A stretch of DNA of 64,000 nt from Arenicola marina (Eukaryota > Annelida > Polychaeta > Arenicolidae), in assembly GCA_964019135.1 (NCBI GenBank), contig OZ025257.1, positions 18,875,971-18,939,970 of the forward strand. The letters run 5' to 3'. This document shows positions 35,301 to 47,665 of the stretch, in pieces. The notes beneath the pieces were generated by a model. It ran no database searches. It had not been told where the DNA came from and worked only from the letters and a program-made list of their open reading frames with translations. Positions within the stretch are counted from its first letter, which is position 1. The number at the start of each line of letters is the position of its first letter. The position numbers and the translations under genes were made by a program.

Positions 35301-38300
35301 CTCTGGTCCTCTGCCTGAAACTCTGTCTCTGGAACTCTGTCTCTGGTCCTCTGTCTCTGGTCCTCTGTCTCTGGTCCTCTGTCTCTGTTCTTCTGTCTCT
35401 GGTCTTCTGTCTCTGGTCTTCTGTCTCTGGTACTCTGTCTCTGGTCCTCTGTCTCTGGTCCTCTGTCTCTGGTCTGTCCCCGGTCCTCTATCTCTGGTCC
35501 GCTGTCTGTGGTTCTCTGTCTCTGGTCCTCTGTTTCCCGGATCCTCTGTCTCTGGTCCTCTGTCTCTGGTCCTATGTATCTGGTCCTCTGTATCTGGTCC
35601 TCTGTCTCTGGTCCTCTGTCTCTGGTCCTCTGTCTCTGGTCCTCTGTCTCTGGTCCTCTGTCTCTGGTTCTTCTGTCTCTGGTCCTGTGTATCTGGTCCT
35701 CTGTCTCCCGGGCCCCCTGTCTCTGGTCCTCGGTCTGGTCCTCTGTCTCTGGTCCTCTGTCTCTGGTCCTCTATCTCTGGTCCTCTGTCTCTGGTCCTCT
35801 GTCTCTGGTCCTCTGTCTCTGGTCCTCTGTCTCGGGTCCTCTCTCTGGTCCTCGGTCTCTGGTCCTCTGTCTGTGGTCCTCTGTCTCTGGTCGGTCTCTG
35901 GTCCTCTGTCTCTGGTATTCTGTCTCTGGTCCTCTCTCTCTGGTCCTCTCTCTCTGGTCCTCTCTCTCTGGTCCTCTGTCTCTGGTCCTCTGTCTCTTGT
36001 CCTCTGTTTCTGGTCCTCTGTCTCTGGTCCTCTGTCTCTGGTCCTTTGTCTCTGGTCCTCTATCTCTGGCCCCTTGTCTTTGGTCCTCTGTCTCTGGTCC
36101 TCTGTCTCTGGTCCTCATGTCTCTGGTCCACTGTCTCTGGTCCTCTGTCTCTTGTCCTCTGTTTCTGGTCCTCTATCTCTGGTCCTCTGTCTCTGGTCCT
36201 CTATCTCTGGTCCTCTGTCTCTGGTCCTCTGTCTCTTGTCCTCTGTTTCTGGTCCTCTGTCTTTGGTCCTCTGTCTCTGGTCCTCTGTCTCTGGTCCTCT
36301 GCCTGAAACTCTGCCTCTGGTCCTCTGCCTGAAACTCTGTCTCTGGAACTCTGTCTCTGGTCCTCTGTCTCTGGTCCTCTGTCTCTGGTCCTCTGTCTCT
36401 GGTCTTCTGTCTCTGTTCTTCTGTCTCTGGTCTTCTGTCTCTGGTCCTCTGTCTCTGGTCCTCTGTTTCTGGTCCTCTGCCTCTGGTCCTCTATCTCTGG
36501 TCCTCTGTCTCTGGTCCTCTGTCTCTGGTCCTCTGTCTCTTGTCCTCTGTTTCTGGTCCTCTGTCTCTGGTCCTCTGTCTCTGGTCCTTTGTCTCTGGTC
36601 CTCTATCTCTGGCCCCCTGTCTTTGGTCCTCTGTCTCTGGTCCTCTGTCTCTGGTCCTCATGTCTCTGGTCCACTGTCTCTGGTCCTCTGTCTCTTGTCC
36701 TCTGTTTCTGGTCCTCTGTCTCTGGTCCTCTGTCTCTGGTCCTTTGTCTCTGGTCCTCTATCTCTGGTCCTCTGTCTCTGGCCCCCTGTCTTTGGTCCTC
36801 TGTCTCTGGTCCTCTGTCTCTGGTCCTCTGCCTGAAACTCTGTCTCTGGTCCTCTGCCTGAAACTCTGTCTCTGGAACTCTGTCTCTGGTCCTCTGTCTC
36901 TGGCCCTCTGTCTCTGGTCCTCTGTCTCTGGTCTTCTGTCTCTGGTCTTCTGTCTCTGGTCTTCTGTCTCTGGTACTCTGTCTCTGGTCCTCTGTCTCTG
37001 GTCCTCTGTCTCTGGTCTGTCCCCGGTCCTCTATCTCTGGTCCGCTCTCTGTGGTTCTCTGTCTCTGGTCCTCTGTCTCCCGGGTCCTCTGTCTCTGGTT
37101 CTCTGTCTCTGGTCCTATGTATCTGGTCCTCTGTATCTGGTCCTCTGTCGCTGGTCCTCTGTCTCTGGTCCTCTGTCTCTGGTTCTCTGTCTCTGGTCCT
37201 CTGTCTCTGGTTCCCTGACTCTGGTCCTCTGTCTCTGGTCCTCTGTCTCCCGGGCCCCCTGTCTCTGGTCCTCGGTCTCTGGTCCTCTGTCTCTGGTCCT
37301 CTGTCTCTGGTCTGTCCCCGGTCCTCTGTCGCTGGCTCTCTGTCTCTGGTCCTCTGTCTCTGGTCCGCTGTCTGTGGTTCTCTGTCTCTGGTCCTCTGTC
37401 TCCCGGGTCCTCTGTCTCTGGTTCTCTGTCTCCCGGATCCTCTGTCTCTGGTCCTCTGTCTCTGGTCCTATGTATCTGGTCCTCTGTATCTGGTCCTCTG
37501 TCTCTGGTCCTCTGTCTCTGGTCCTCTGTCTCTGGTCCTCTGTCTCTGGTCCTCTGTCTCTGGTTCTTCTGTCTCTGGTCCTGTGTCTCTGGTCCTCTGT
37601 CTCCCGGGCCCCCTGTCTCTGGTCCTCGGTCTCGTCCTCTGTCTCTGGTCCTCTGTCTCTGGTCCTCTATCTCTGGTCCTCTGTCTCTGGTCCTCTGTCT
37701 CTGGTCCTCTGTCTCTGGTCCTCTGTCTCGGGTCCTCTCTCTGATCCTCGGTCTCTGGTCCTCTGTCTGTGGTCGTCTGTCTCTGGTCGGTCTCTGGTCC
37801 TCTGTCTCTGGTCCTCTGTCTCTGGTCCTCTGTCTCTGGTCCTCTCTCTCTGGTCCTCTCTCTCTGGACCTCCCTCTGTGGTCCTTTGCCTCTGGTCCTC
37901 TATCTCTGGTCCTCTGTCTCTGGTCCTCATGTCTCTGGTCCACTGTCTCTGGTCCGCTGTCTCTGGCCCTCTGTCTCTGGTCCACTGTCTCTGGTCCACT
38001 GTTTCTGGTCCTCTGTCTCTTGTCCTCTGTTTCTGGTCCTCTGTCTCTGGTCCTCTGTCTCTGGTCCTTTGTCTCTAGTCCTCTATCTCTGGCCCCCTGT
38101 CTTTGGTCCTCTGTCTCTGGTCCTCTGTCTCTGGTCCTCTGTCTCTGGTCTGTCCCCGGTCCTCTATCTCTGGTCCGCTCTCTGTGGTTCTCTGTCTCTG
38201 GTCCTCTGTCTCCCGGGTCCTCTGTCTCTGGTTCTCTGTCTCTGGTCCTATGTATCTGGTCCTCTGTATCTGGTCCTCTGTCTCTGGTCCTCTGTCTCTG

Positions 38301-40514
38301 GTCCTCTGTCTCTGGTTCTCTGTCTCTGGTCCTCTGTCTCTGGTTCCCTGACTCTGGTCCTCTGTCTCTGGTCCTCTGTCTCCCGGGCCCCCTGTCTCTG
38401 GTCCTCGGTCTCTGGTCCTCTGTCTCTGGTCCTCTGTCTCTGGTCTGTCCCCGGTCCTCTGTCGCTGGCTCTCTGTCTCTGGTCCTCTGTCTCTGGTCCG
38501 CTGTCTGTGGTTCTCTGTCTCTGGTCCTCTGTCTCCCGGGTCCTCTGTCTCTGGTTCTCTGTCTCCCGGATCCTCTGTCTCTGGTCCTCTGTCTCTGGTC
38601 CTATGTATCTGGTCCTCTGTATCTGGTCCTCTGTCTCTGGTCCTCTGTCTCTGGTCCTCTGTCTCTGGTCCTCTGTCTCTGGTCCTCTGTCTCTGGTTCT
38701 TCTGTCTCTGGTCCTGTGTCTCTGGTCCTCTGTCTCCCGGGCCCCCTGTCTCTGGTCCTCGGTCTCGTCCTCTGTCTCTGGTCCTCTGTCTCTGGTCCTC
38801 TATCTCTGGTCCTCTGTCTCTGGTCCTCTGTCTCTGGTCCTCTGTCTCTGGTCCTCTGTCTCGGGTCCTCTCTCTGGTCCTCGGTCTCTGGTCCTCTGTC
38901 TGTGGTCCTCTGTCTCTGGTCGGTCTCTGGTCCTCTGTCTCTGGTCCTCTGTCTCTGTTCCTCTGACTCCCGGGCCCTCTGTCTCTGGTCCTCTGTCTCT
39001 GGTCCTCTGTCTCTGGTCCTCTCTCTCTGGTCCTCTCTCTCTGGACCTCCCTCTGTGGTCCTTTGCCTCTGGTCCTCTATCTCTGGTCCTCTGTCTCTGG
39101 TCCTCATGTCTCTGGTCCACTGTCTCTGGTCCGCTGTCTCTGGCCCTCTGTCTCTGGTCCACTGTCTCTGGTCCACTGTTTCTGGTCCTCTGTCTCTTGT
39201 CCTCTGTTTCTGGTCCTCTGTCTCTGGTCCTCTGTCTCTGGTCCTTTGTCTCTAGTCCTCTATCTCTGGCCCCCTGTCTTTGGTCCTCTGTCTCTGGTCC
39301 TCTGTCTCTGGTCCTCTGTCTCTGGTCCTCTGCCTGAAACTCTGTCTCTGGAACTCTGTCTCTGGTCCTCTGTCTCTGGTCCTCTGTCTCTGGTCCTCTG
39401 TCTCTGGTCTTCTGTCTCTGGTCTTCTGTCTCTGGTCTTCTGTCTCTGGTACTCTGTCTCTGGTCCTCTGTCTCTGGTCCTCTGTCTCTGGTCTGTCCCC
39501 GGTCCTCTATCTCTGGTCCGCTGTCTGTGGTTCTCTGTCTCTTGTCCTCTGTCTCCCGGGTCCTCTGTCTCTGGTTCTCTGTCTCTGGTCCTATGTATCT
39601 GGTCCTCTGTATCTGGTCCTCTGTCTCTGGTCCTCTGTCTCTGGTCCTCTGTCTCTGGTTCTCTGTCTCTGGTCCTCTGTCTCTGGTTCCCTGACTCTGG
39701 TCCTCTGTCTCTGGTCCTCTGTCTCCCGGGCCCCCTGTCTCTGGTCCTCGGTCTCTGGTCCTCTGTCTCTTGTCCTCTGTCTCTGGTCTGTCCCCGGTCC
39801 TCTGTCGCTGGCTCTCTGTCTCTGGTCCTCTGTCTCTGGTCCGCTGTCTGTGGTTCTCTGTCTCTGGTCCTCTGTCTCCCGGGTCTTCTGTCTCTGGTCC
39901 TCTGCCTCTGGTCCTATGTATCTGGTCCTCTGTACCTGGTCCTCTGTACCTGGTCCTCTGTCTCTGGTCCTCTGTCTCTGGTCCTCTGTCTCTGGTCCTC
40001 TGTCTCCGGTCTTCTGTCTCTAGTCCTCTGTCTCTAGTCCTCTGTTTCTGGTCTGTCTCTGGTCCTCTGTATCTGGTCCCCTGTCTCTGGTCCTCTGTCT
40101 CTGGTCTTCTGTCTCTTGTCCTCTGTCTCTCGGGCCCCCTGATTCTGGTCCTCTGTATCTGGTCCTGTGTCTCTAGTCCTCTGTCTCTGGTCATCTGTCT
40201 TTGGTCCTCTGTCTCGGGTCACCTGTATCTGATCCTCTGTCTCTGGTCCTCTCTCTCTGGTCCCCTGTCTCTGGTCCTCTGTATCTGGTCCTCTGTCTCT
40301 GGTCTGTCTCTGGTCCTCTGTATCTGGTCACCTGTATCTGGTCCTCTGTATCTGGTCCTCTGTATCTGGTCACCTGTATCTGGTCCTCTGTATCTGGTCT
40401 TCTGTCTCTGGTCCTCTGTCTCTGGTCCTCTGTCTCTGGTCCTCTGTATCTGGTCCTCTGTCTCTGGCCCTCTGTCTCTGGTCCCCTGTCTCTGGTCCTC
40501 TGTCTCTGGTCTTA
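32304..40514 (+). repeat. Giant 14-bp minisatellite, about 585 units, with higher-order repeats
   Basis: An uninterrupted ~8.2 kb array of the unit TCTCTGGTCCTCTG, whose complement splits into CAGAGGAC plus CAGAGA, suggesting an 8+6 bp origin. Because 14 is not a multiple of 3, all three forward frames read the same 14-residue cycle (SLVLCLWSSVSGPL) and the minus strand reads RTRDRGPETEDQRQ. Frames therefore stay open for up to about 840 codons forward and 464 codons in reverse. Variant units mark larger duplications: GTTTTTTGTTCT recurs at 32529, 32936 and 33811, and CTGACTCCCGGGCC near 33501, 34376 and 34909 (spacings 875 and 533). A 1177-bp repeat is seen between about 37.6-38.1 and 38.8-39.3 kb. 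No gene is supported. Confidence 0.97.
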
Positions 40515-41946
40515 TATCTATATTTCCCGGCATTAGGTATTCGGTCACCGCCGGAGGCCGTCTACCTATTTTCCTGTGTGGCCAACGGCCCTATTTACAG
40601 CTCAGGGCAAACCTGCCATGGAAAATAAATTAGTTTTTATGATCGACCCGTTTTAGACGAACTCAATATTTTGAGGGTTAAGAATAAGACATTAAGCGAA
40701 ATGTTTATGGTCTGTCTGCTAGAAAAGTTAACTTGATATTGGGCGCTTCGTCGTTCTTATTGCTTTAATTATCTGTGAGATATCTTTCCATCGTCGTTCG
40801 CATAGTCAGGATTTGTTAATTAACGATACCATATGCAAATATAATATATATTATATATATAGGAGGTGACACTGCCAGATGGCATTCCCTTTCAGGCGAA
40901 CCTCGATAAATAAATTACGTTTAAATAAAAAGAATATATAGTGCACTTCGTCTTAATTTGAAGGAATATTAACCCAATAAAGTAAGCTAAATATAACAAA
41001 TACTATTGTTTAGGATGTTTAATGAACCAGAAATCAGTATACGAATCGTCTTTCTCCATATATCATAAGAGTTAAACGAATATTGCACATGTAGGCTATG
41101 CGTGAACTTTCTTCCGACGTGAGCACGACACGCCATGCCGTCTGTGCTCCCAGCCCCGGGGGTGGGACGTCACAGGATGGAGCTCCGCGCTCTCAAACAT
41201 CTGGTCTGCCTGTGATGTCGATTGCAACAGTTGTTACAGAGGAATCAAGATACCAGTTCATGGTATGAAGATAGGACCTCTCCCCCTACCCTCGCCGCCC
41301 CCACGCCCACAAAGTGCTTGACCCTTTCACAGACCCCACTCACCTCCTGATGCCGTCTCCTTGTGCTCGCCAAAAAAATGCGTGGTTGCTGGACAATGCC
41401 GGTAAATCACCTTTCATGAACGCCTTCTTCACTTCACAGTCGCCATTTTACGAGTAAGATGGGGGATTTTTCACCGCAGGTTCACTCCTTAAAGGTTAAG
41501 ATCAAGAGACTGGAGCCTACTTGCTCCCCAGGAATGACTGACAGCTTTTATCGTCGCTCTCCCAAAATGGGCTGGGGTGGGGTGAGGGTCTAATGGGGTG
41601 GGATGGGGTGTAGGTTGGGACTGTAGTGCTGGTGGTCGTTGCGGGGTGCGGTTACTTTTTTACCTGTGATAACTATAATGGGCTATGACGGAGGTCTAAC
41701 ATTAAGAGAGGAAAAAAAGAGAGATCACGATTTTCACACAAAATGATAACCATTTTGGAACTCGCCACCCAGACGCTTATCAGCTTGGCGTTGGGCCGCT
41801 ACGACCTTTGGCCACCAGGGGGCAGTCGAGTGTTTGCCACTAGTGCTTGAGGACCGCTCGAGTAGTCTTTCCTTCACGTGGCTCCCCCTGGAACTTAGAG
41901 ACTGCCACTGCGGGAGTGCACACACGGAGGCACACGTTAGACACAT
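40515..41946. other. No recognisable gene
   Basis: Unique-looking, partly AT-rich sequence after the array, including an alternating TA stretch near 40845-40860 and a GACGTCAC motif near 41168. No coding region could be supported. Confidence 0.55.
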
Positions 41947-42062
41947 GGGCGGCACTCACCGGACTACCCCTAACCCCCCCCCCCCTCCCGGGCGGCACTC
42001 ACCGGACTACCCCTCACCCCCCCCCCCCTCCCGGGCGGCACTCAACGGGCTACCCCTTCTCC
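41947..42062 (+). repeat. 43-bp tandem repeat, nearly 3 units
   Basis: Units begin GGGCGGCACTCA at 41947, 41990 and 42033, each continuing into a TACCCCT block and a C-run. The third unit has ACGGGCTACC where the others have CCGGACTACC. Confidence 0.9.
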
Positions 42063-42865
42063 CCCCTCCCCTTCCCTCCAGCCTGAGAGGCCCTTCGTCT
42101 TCGAGGGTAATTTGCGTTGAAGAGACCATTTCATTCTCGCATTGAAGTCGCCCGCTATTATCACGAGCCGCTTTGCACTGGCGACGATGCGGTCCCGATT
42201 TGCTCGGTAGGTGAAGAGAATCTTGGTCGTGGATGGCCGTATGGTGGGGGGGGGGCTGTAGACCTCTCTTGGGCGGTGTTGAGGGGGGGGGGGGGAGGGG
42301 ATGGTGACAGTTGTCTGGATGGAAGGTGCTGGAAGTCAGCCGTGGCTACATGTGGGCCATACAAGAGGGCAATCAAGTGGACGAATTGCTACATTGTGTG
42401 AGTTAGGGTCGCTCCTCAGTGAGTGGTAGTGAAGGCCAAGCTGACGGTCCTTTGTCAACCAGTCCCAGTCGTCGCCGGTGTAAGTCCACCTGGCAGAAAA
42501 TATTATGGGCTTATTGTCGCTTTTATAGACTAAGTATGTTCTTTCACATATCGAACGGTTCCTCGTGTCTATACGGGTGTCGGCATTGAATAGGCCTCAC
42601 CTTTTACTAATTAATTTACTGGTAAAGGTGAGTTATAGGTTGGAACTTACAATTAACATGCAGGAATGAATATCTGCTTGAGTCATTCAAAATTATTCTG
42701 ATTACTAAGGGGTACTTTGAAGTGTTGCGATCAATGATACCTTTATCTGTCTCCGATTTTAAGTGAAACTCGACATTTCTGCCCCCCCCCCCGCTTCCCC
42801 TAGTCACGCTAGCCCCTCTGCCTCATGCCCCACCCACCCCCTAAACCTACCACCCCTACCACACG
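42063..42865. other. No recognisable gene
   Basis: Mixed sequence with G-runs at 42246-42257 and 42281-42295 and a C-run at 42782-42792. Nothing recognisable is encoded. Confidence 0.5.
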
Positions 42866-43015
42866 GAATATCCATCACTACCACCACCACCACCACTACC
42901 ACCACCACCACCACGACCACCACCCCATCCCCATCCCCATCCCCATCCCCATCCTCCTCCTCCTCCACCACCCGTCATCTTTGCCCGCCAGCCGCACACA
43001 CACACACACAAGTCG
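42866..43015 (+). repeat. CCA trinucleotide and CCATCC hexanucleotide microsatellites
   Basis: (CAC/CCA)n runs from about 42873 to 42923, followed by (CCATCC)n to 42950, (TCC)n to 42966 and a CA run at 42996-43010. Simple sequence repeats of four different units sit end to end. Confidence 0.9.
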
Positions 43016-45839
43016 CTAATGGGTTTGTGATTCGATATCGATGCCGGGAATAAGCCTCTTCGGATCCCCACTTGAGGGCGCCACGAGAGCCCTCGGCGTC
43101 CACATTAGTCCCGCACAAAACAGACGACTGGACGACTGACTGGCTGGCTGACCGAGTCACGTGACTCCTGCCGAGTGACCGCCCGGCGTCCCGATGTGAC
43201 AAGTTGGAGAGGACTTCCTGTGGCAGAGGGAGAGGCGGGAGGGGGGCGAGGGGTGGGGGAGGGGAGGGGGGAGTGGAGAGGGGGTGGAGGGGGTGGGGGG
43301 GGGCGGCCTCCCGGGGATGGATGAGTTGTGAGAGGGTGGGGGGGGTTAAAGTACGACGAGACTATGGGTGACCACCCCCCCCTCCACACCGATGTTTAAT
43401 CCCTGCTCAGTCACTGGTCCGCGCCCAATCCCTGTCCCTACCCTCCCCCCCCCCACCATCTCATCACCGCCACCCATATCACCACATCTCCACCCCCCAC
43501 GGCCACCCACACCCATAACCCCTCCTCCTCCTCAAAGTACGGATTTCCCTTCTTTCTTCCCGCAGAAGTTTTCGCCGTTTCATCTCAGTGGCAAACCGGA
43601 CCCCCCTCCCGTAATACCATGACTCCCCCGCCACGCCCCCCCCCCCCATCCTCCTCCCCACACGCTGCCAGCACCTTGCGCCCCCCAACCTCTTCCCCCA
43701 CCGCCACCGCACCTTACACCCCACCCCCTCTCACCATAGCCGCTTCCACTCTCCAAGCTGGAGGGGCCCCTGGGGGCCACTTTGACTCGGGGAAGTACCT
43801 CTCAGAGGCTTAATGACGTTTAATAGACTTCTCTCTCCATATGTCAGGCGTCGCCACTTGCCCGACGAGACAATTGAATTGTCACACTCGGCCAGGGTTC
43901 ATATATCAAGTGGACGCACTGAGGCGGGAGAGCGAGCGGGAGAGAGGGACGGTGGTGGCGGGGGGGTGGGGGTGGGGGTGGCAGGCGGGCCGGCGGAGGC
44001 CCACCCCGGGTCCCGGGAATGGGATACGAACAGAGACGGGATTCGTCGGCTGCAGGGCAAGGGGAAGCCAGAGTGATATCCCGCTAGCCAGCCAGCCAGC
44101 CAGCTAGTCAGCCAGTCAGCCAGTCAGCCGCATGTCTTACCATGTCTCACGCCCTGCTGGAGACGAGGCAATGGCAGCCTACAGCCAGACCGGAAGTGGC
44201 CAGGAAGCCACCGTCAAGTGCATGCACGCCACAACCCCTTGCCGTATAGCGGCAGACGCTCTTAAAGGCACTCTTGAAATGGATCTATTTCATTCTCGCT
44301 TTGTTTCAAATTGCATCTGCGTGTTGCAGAACCTCAATTGACCATCCTCCCCCCCCCCCATCTCCCCCCACGCCTCTCCCCCGACGCCCACTCCCTTTTT
44401 CCAATCAGTGGGCACGAGTTTGTGGGGATGGGGATGGGGATGGGAATGGGGCGGGATTAGGGATGGACGGGCTGACTGGGCGCAAAAGTCGTAATCAAAT
44501 CGCCTGGTGCGTTCAAGCTTGTGACTCTAAACTGTGGCTAATCGCTCGGGTAATTCCATACCCCGATGCCTCAAAAAGGAGTCTTTAACTCACGCCTCAC
44601 TGCTTCTTAGTCTTCCGTGATTTCCCCCCCTCCCCTATCACCCATCTCCCACCGACCCTCTCCCGCAGTGCCTCCTCTTCTTTGCCCCCCCCCCTCCATT
44701 TGCCCCTCACATGCGTCCGCTAATAGTTGTTGGACAGACATTTCCTTCCACTGGTTGAACAAGTTGATACCAAAAGTTACTCTTGCTTCGTCAAATACGT
44801 GAAAAAGAACTTGCTGTCTGATCTCTTCTCTTCTATTTCTATGCACCATGTATCTAGCAGGAGAACCACACCAGGAATGTCTCTGACCCGTGCATCTCTT
44901 TGCCTTTGATCCTGTATCTTCTGGCTGGATCATTGAACAGGGCGCAATATTACTTAGATAACTTTACCATGACCCTAATTATGTCTTCCTTTCTCTCTAT
45001 TCCTATTGTCTTTCTCTCTCTTAATCTCCTTCCCCATTCCGACAATCTCATGTTTTTCCTTTTCCCCATCCCTCTCTATCTAATCTCCTGTCCGTTTTCC
45101 TCTTCTACGTCACGATAATCTCAGATAACATTGGCTGTCCTTCTCTCTCTTTCTCTCTCCGCTTCCACACTTTCCGTCTCCCTCCTTTTGCGCATTCTCC
45201 CTGTCCCTCATTTCTCAAATTTTCTCTTTCCTTCTCTTTCTTGTTTTCTATGTCTCCCACTATCTCTTCTCGGTCTCTCTCCCGATCGACGTCTTGCCCT
45301 ATCTATCGCTCTCCTACCCTGCAGGAGCATTTCAGTCTTGCGTATCATCTATAATTTCATCTCACCCCTGCATCTATTTCATCTTGGAAGCCTTACCCTT
45401 ACATCTGGCAGCACGCGTCTAAATAAAGCCTCCCCGCCAATAAAGCCTCCCCCTTTGGACGAAGATCCACGAAGATCAGTTCAAAGGCGACGCCTTGCGT
45501 AACAGGCTCCCATTACGCGACGTTTACAGCACATCAGCTAAATACCCGTATCAAACTCGATTCTCCCCGCCACTCTTGTCCACAGGACATGGCCCACAGC
45601 GCTCGGTGGCTTCACAGACGACCGGGTCGGTGGGTTTCTTATCGAGAAGCTAAAGCCATTCCGCGGTCAATAACTTCCTTGCGGGAGGCGAGGATGTGCT
45701 GGAGCCGCCCTCCCACCCCATCCCCTCCCAGCCCGGGTGAGACACAATTCCATGGGTACGGAAGACGGTACGACAGAGGAGAACCAGCTAGGACAGCAGA
45801 ACTGGAAGGAAGACGGGATAACTAGAATAACATGTAGTA
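43016..45839. other. No recognisable gene; low complexity
   Basis: G-rich (43230-43345), C-rich (43370-43500, 43625-43735), a (CAGC)n run (44083-44132), C-rich sequence again (44350-44400, 44625-44710) and pyrimidine-rich CTCT sequence (44970-45310). A minus-strand frame at 44607-44933 is not low-complexity for its first 75 residues but matches no family I recognise. Confidence 0.55.
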
Positions 45840-46150
45840 CATAATAGAATGAAACATGACAAAATAGAGGAGCAGAATCGTACGCTGAATATAATAGCAT
45901 TGAACACAGAGTACCGGTAGTACTTTTGCGCGGAACGAAATAGAGAAGAGAAACATAGCATAACAGCAGTACAGTGATGTTATAATATAATTGAGCAGAG
46001 ATAATAATATTTTTTAGAGCGAAAATAGGAAATAGGAAATGCAGCATACAGCGCAGAATAGCCTTATACTGTAACAGAAATGGACAGTGCAATACTATTT
46101 CTTAGAACGAAATAGAGAAGGGAAATACTGCATACAACAAGGCATAGTTG
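45840..46150 (+). repeat. Degenerate ~86-bp tandem repeat, about 4 units
   Basis: A motif of the form GAACGAAATAGAGAAG-GAAA recurs at 45848, 45933, 46017 and 46105 (spacings 85, 84, 88), each followed by an ACATA/GCATA-type AT-rich segment. The units are well diverged, so the array is old. Confidence 0.6.
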
Positions 46151-47389
46151 TCATGTATTTTAATATAGTTAAGCATTATTAATTAAGAATGATACATAAT
46201 CAGCCCAGAGTGACAATTCAATACCATAGATTTAAATATGATCTTTTCATTATGCCAATAGGTTTCTCCCCGGTCTTGACCTTTGCCATGTGACCTTGAC
46301 CTATACATAAGGCGTTGCCACCCCTCCGTGACCCTGATGTCCCTCTCGGATACGGCTCTGTGATGGTGGCTTGGTCTTTGTGGCGTACATTACCGCCGTC
46401 CCGCCTCACTGTCGCCACAGCACGATGCGTGTTCTTTGGCGACGCGGTCAAAGAGCGAGGCGGCAAATTGTTTTGGCCTCTGCCACGATGTCGTCCGTGG
46501 CTAGGGTCCAGGCCTGTGGCGGTCATAAAGTGATATTACCCGACTACTTAAGGCGCCCCGAGACTCTGGCGGCGAGTTTAATGGCGGAAAATCCGAGTGG
46601 AAGTTCTAATGGCCGGGGATAGCTTTCGGAAAGGACAAGAAGTGAATGCTAAATCAGACATACGACTAGCCCTTGATCTATACGTGTGATGCCGGGTGGT
46701 GGGTCTTTAGGGTAGCGGTCGGTCCAGGGCGTGGTGGGGGTAGGTTGGGGAGGGGTTGGGGGTGGGGTGGGGTCTGATGTGTCAGTGAAGGGTGGGTGGG
46801 AGAGGGAGGGAGGGATAGGGGGGGGGGAGCTATATAGGGAGTGATATTGACTCGAGCGCCAGAACATCAGGCTCTTTCTCTGCCCTTTTAATGGGCACGC
46901 GACGGCCCTCATGTCAGCGACTTCTTCACCCCCATCCCTCTCCCCCCCCATCGCCCCATTCTACCGCCCCCACACAACCCCCGACAGCCTCACCTCTCAC
47001 CCCCCCCCCCCCACCGCAGCCCTTCAATACACCGCTGCCCGGCTCAATCTCCCACAATGCCACTCCCAACCCCACCTCTTGGCCTACCATTCTCCATCAC
47101 TGTCGCCAGCTCCCCCTGCCGGATAACTACACTCCTCGATACCTTGACACGCAAGGTCAGCGACGGGCTGGGCCGGGGCTGTGGTCACGTGATCTGACGA
47201 CCCTGATCACAACAAGATGGCGGTAGTCTTCCTAATCGCCGGCAAACGCCCTAGCGGCGAGCTGGCTGTCACGTTTTATATATTATATTTTATATGGAAA
47301 GGAAATTATATTAAAAAATGGGCAAAACTGAAAGCCATAGGTTGGCATGACGGATATACGCAGTTAGGTCTTTATAGCAGATTGGAGGT
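46151..47389. other. No recognisable gene
   Basis: Includes GT-rich (46720-46830) and C-rich (46925-47060) patches. ACAAGATGGCGGTAG near 47212 resembles a start-codon context and follows a CACGTG near 47185, but the frame quickly runs into the GGGGT array and shows no domain. Confidence 0.45.
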
Positions 47390-47394
47390 GTGTT

Positions 47395-47665
47395 GGTGTG
47401 GGGTCGGGTGGGGTGTGGTGTGGTGGGGTGCGGAGGGGTGTGCTGGGGTGGGGTGGGGTGGGGGTGGGGTGGGGTGGGGTGGAGTGGGGTGGGGTGGGAT
47501 GGGGTGGGGTGGGGTGGGATGGGGTGGGGTTGGGTGGGGTGGGTGGGGTGGGGTGGGGGTGGGGTCGGGTCGGGTCGGGTCGGGTCGGGTCGGGTCGGGT
47601 CGGGTCGGGTCGGCTCGGGTCGGATCGGGTCGGGTGTGGTGGGGTATGGTGTGGTGCGTTGTGGT
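47395..47665 (+). repeat. Pentanucleotide array, GGGGT then GGGTC
   Basis: About 165 bases of mainly GGGGT/GGGAT repeats switch at 47563 to about 14 copies of GGGTC (to ~47632), then decay into GTGGGG. Runs of three or four G every five bases give strong G-quadruplex potential on this strand. Open frames in both directions (Val-Gly-Trp or Pro-Thr-His/Asp-Pro repeats) follow from the repeat. Confidence 0.95.

Noticed and set aside
32556..36835. Open frames of 487 to 840 codons on the plus strand, and 343 to 464 codons on the minus strand to 40194
   Set aside because: They lie wholly within the 14-bp array, overlap each other in several frames and both strands, and repeat one peptide cycle dictated by the unit. 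No unique N- or C-terminal domain, promoter or codon signal is present.
32304..40514. CRISPR-like array
   Set aside because: Units are contiguous with no unique spacers, and the setting is eukaryotic.
44607..44933. 108-codon minus-strand frame with a mixed-composition N-terminal part
   Set aside because: No family recognised, no splice sites or homologous neighbours, and its C-terminal third is low-complexity. Retained only as an unexplained frame.
47395..47665. Telomeric repeat
   Set aside because: The animal telomere unit is TTAGGG. GGGGT and GGGTC pentamers are not, and the array is short and internal.
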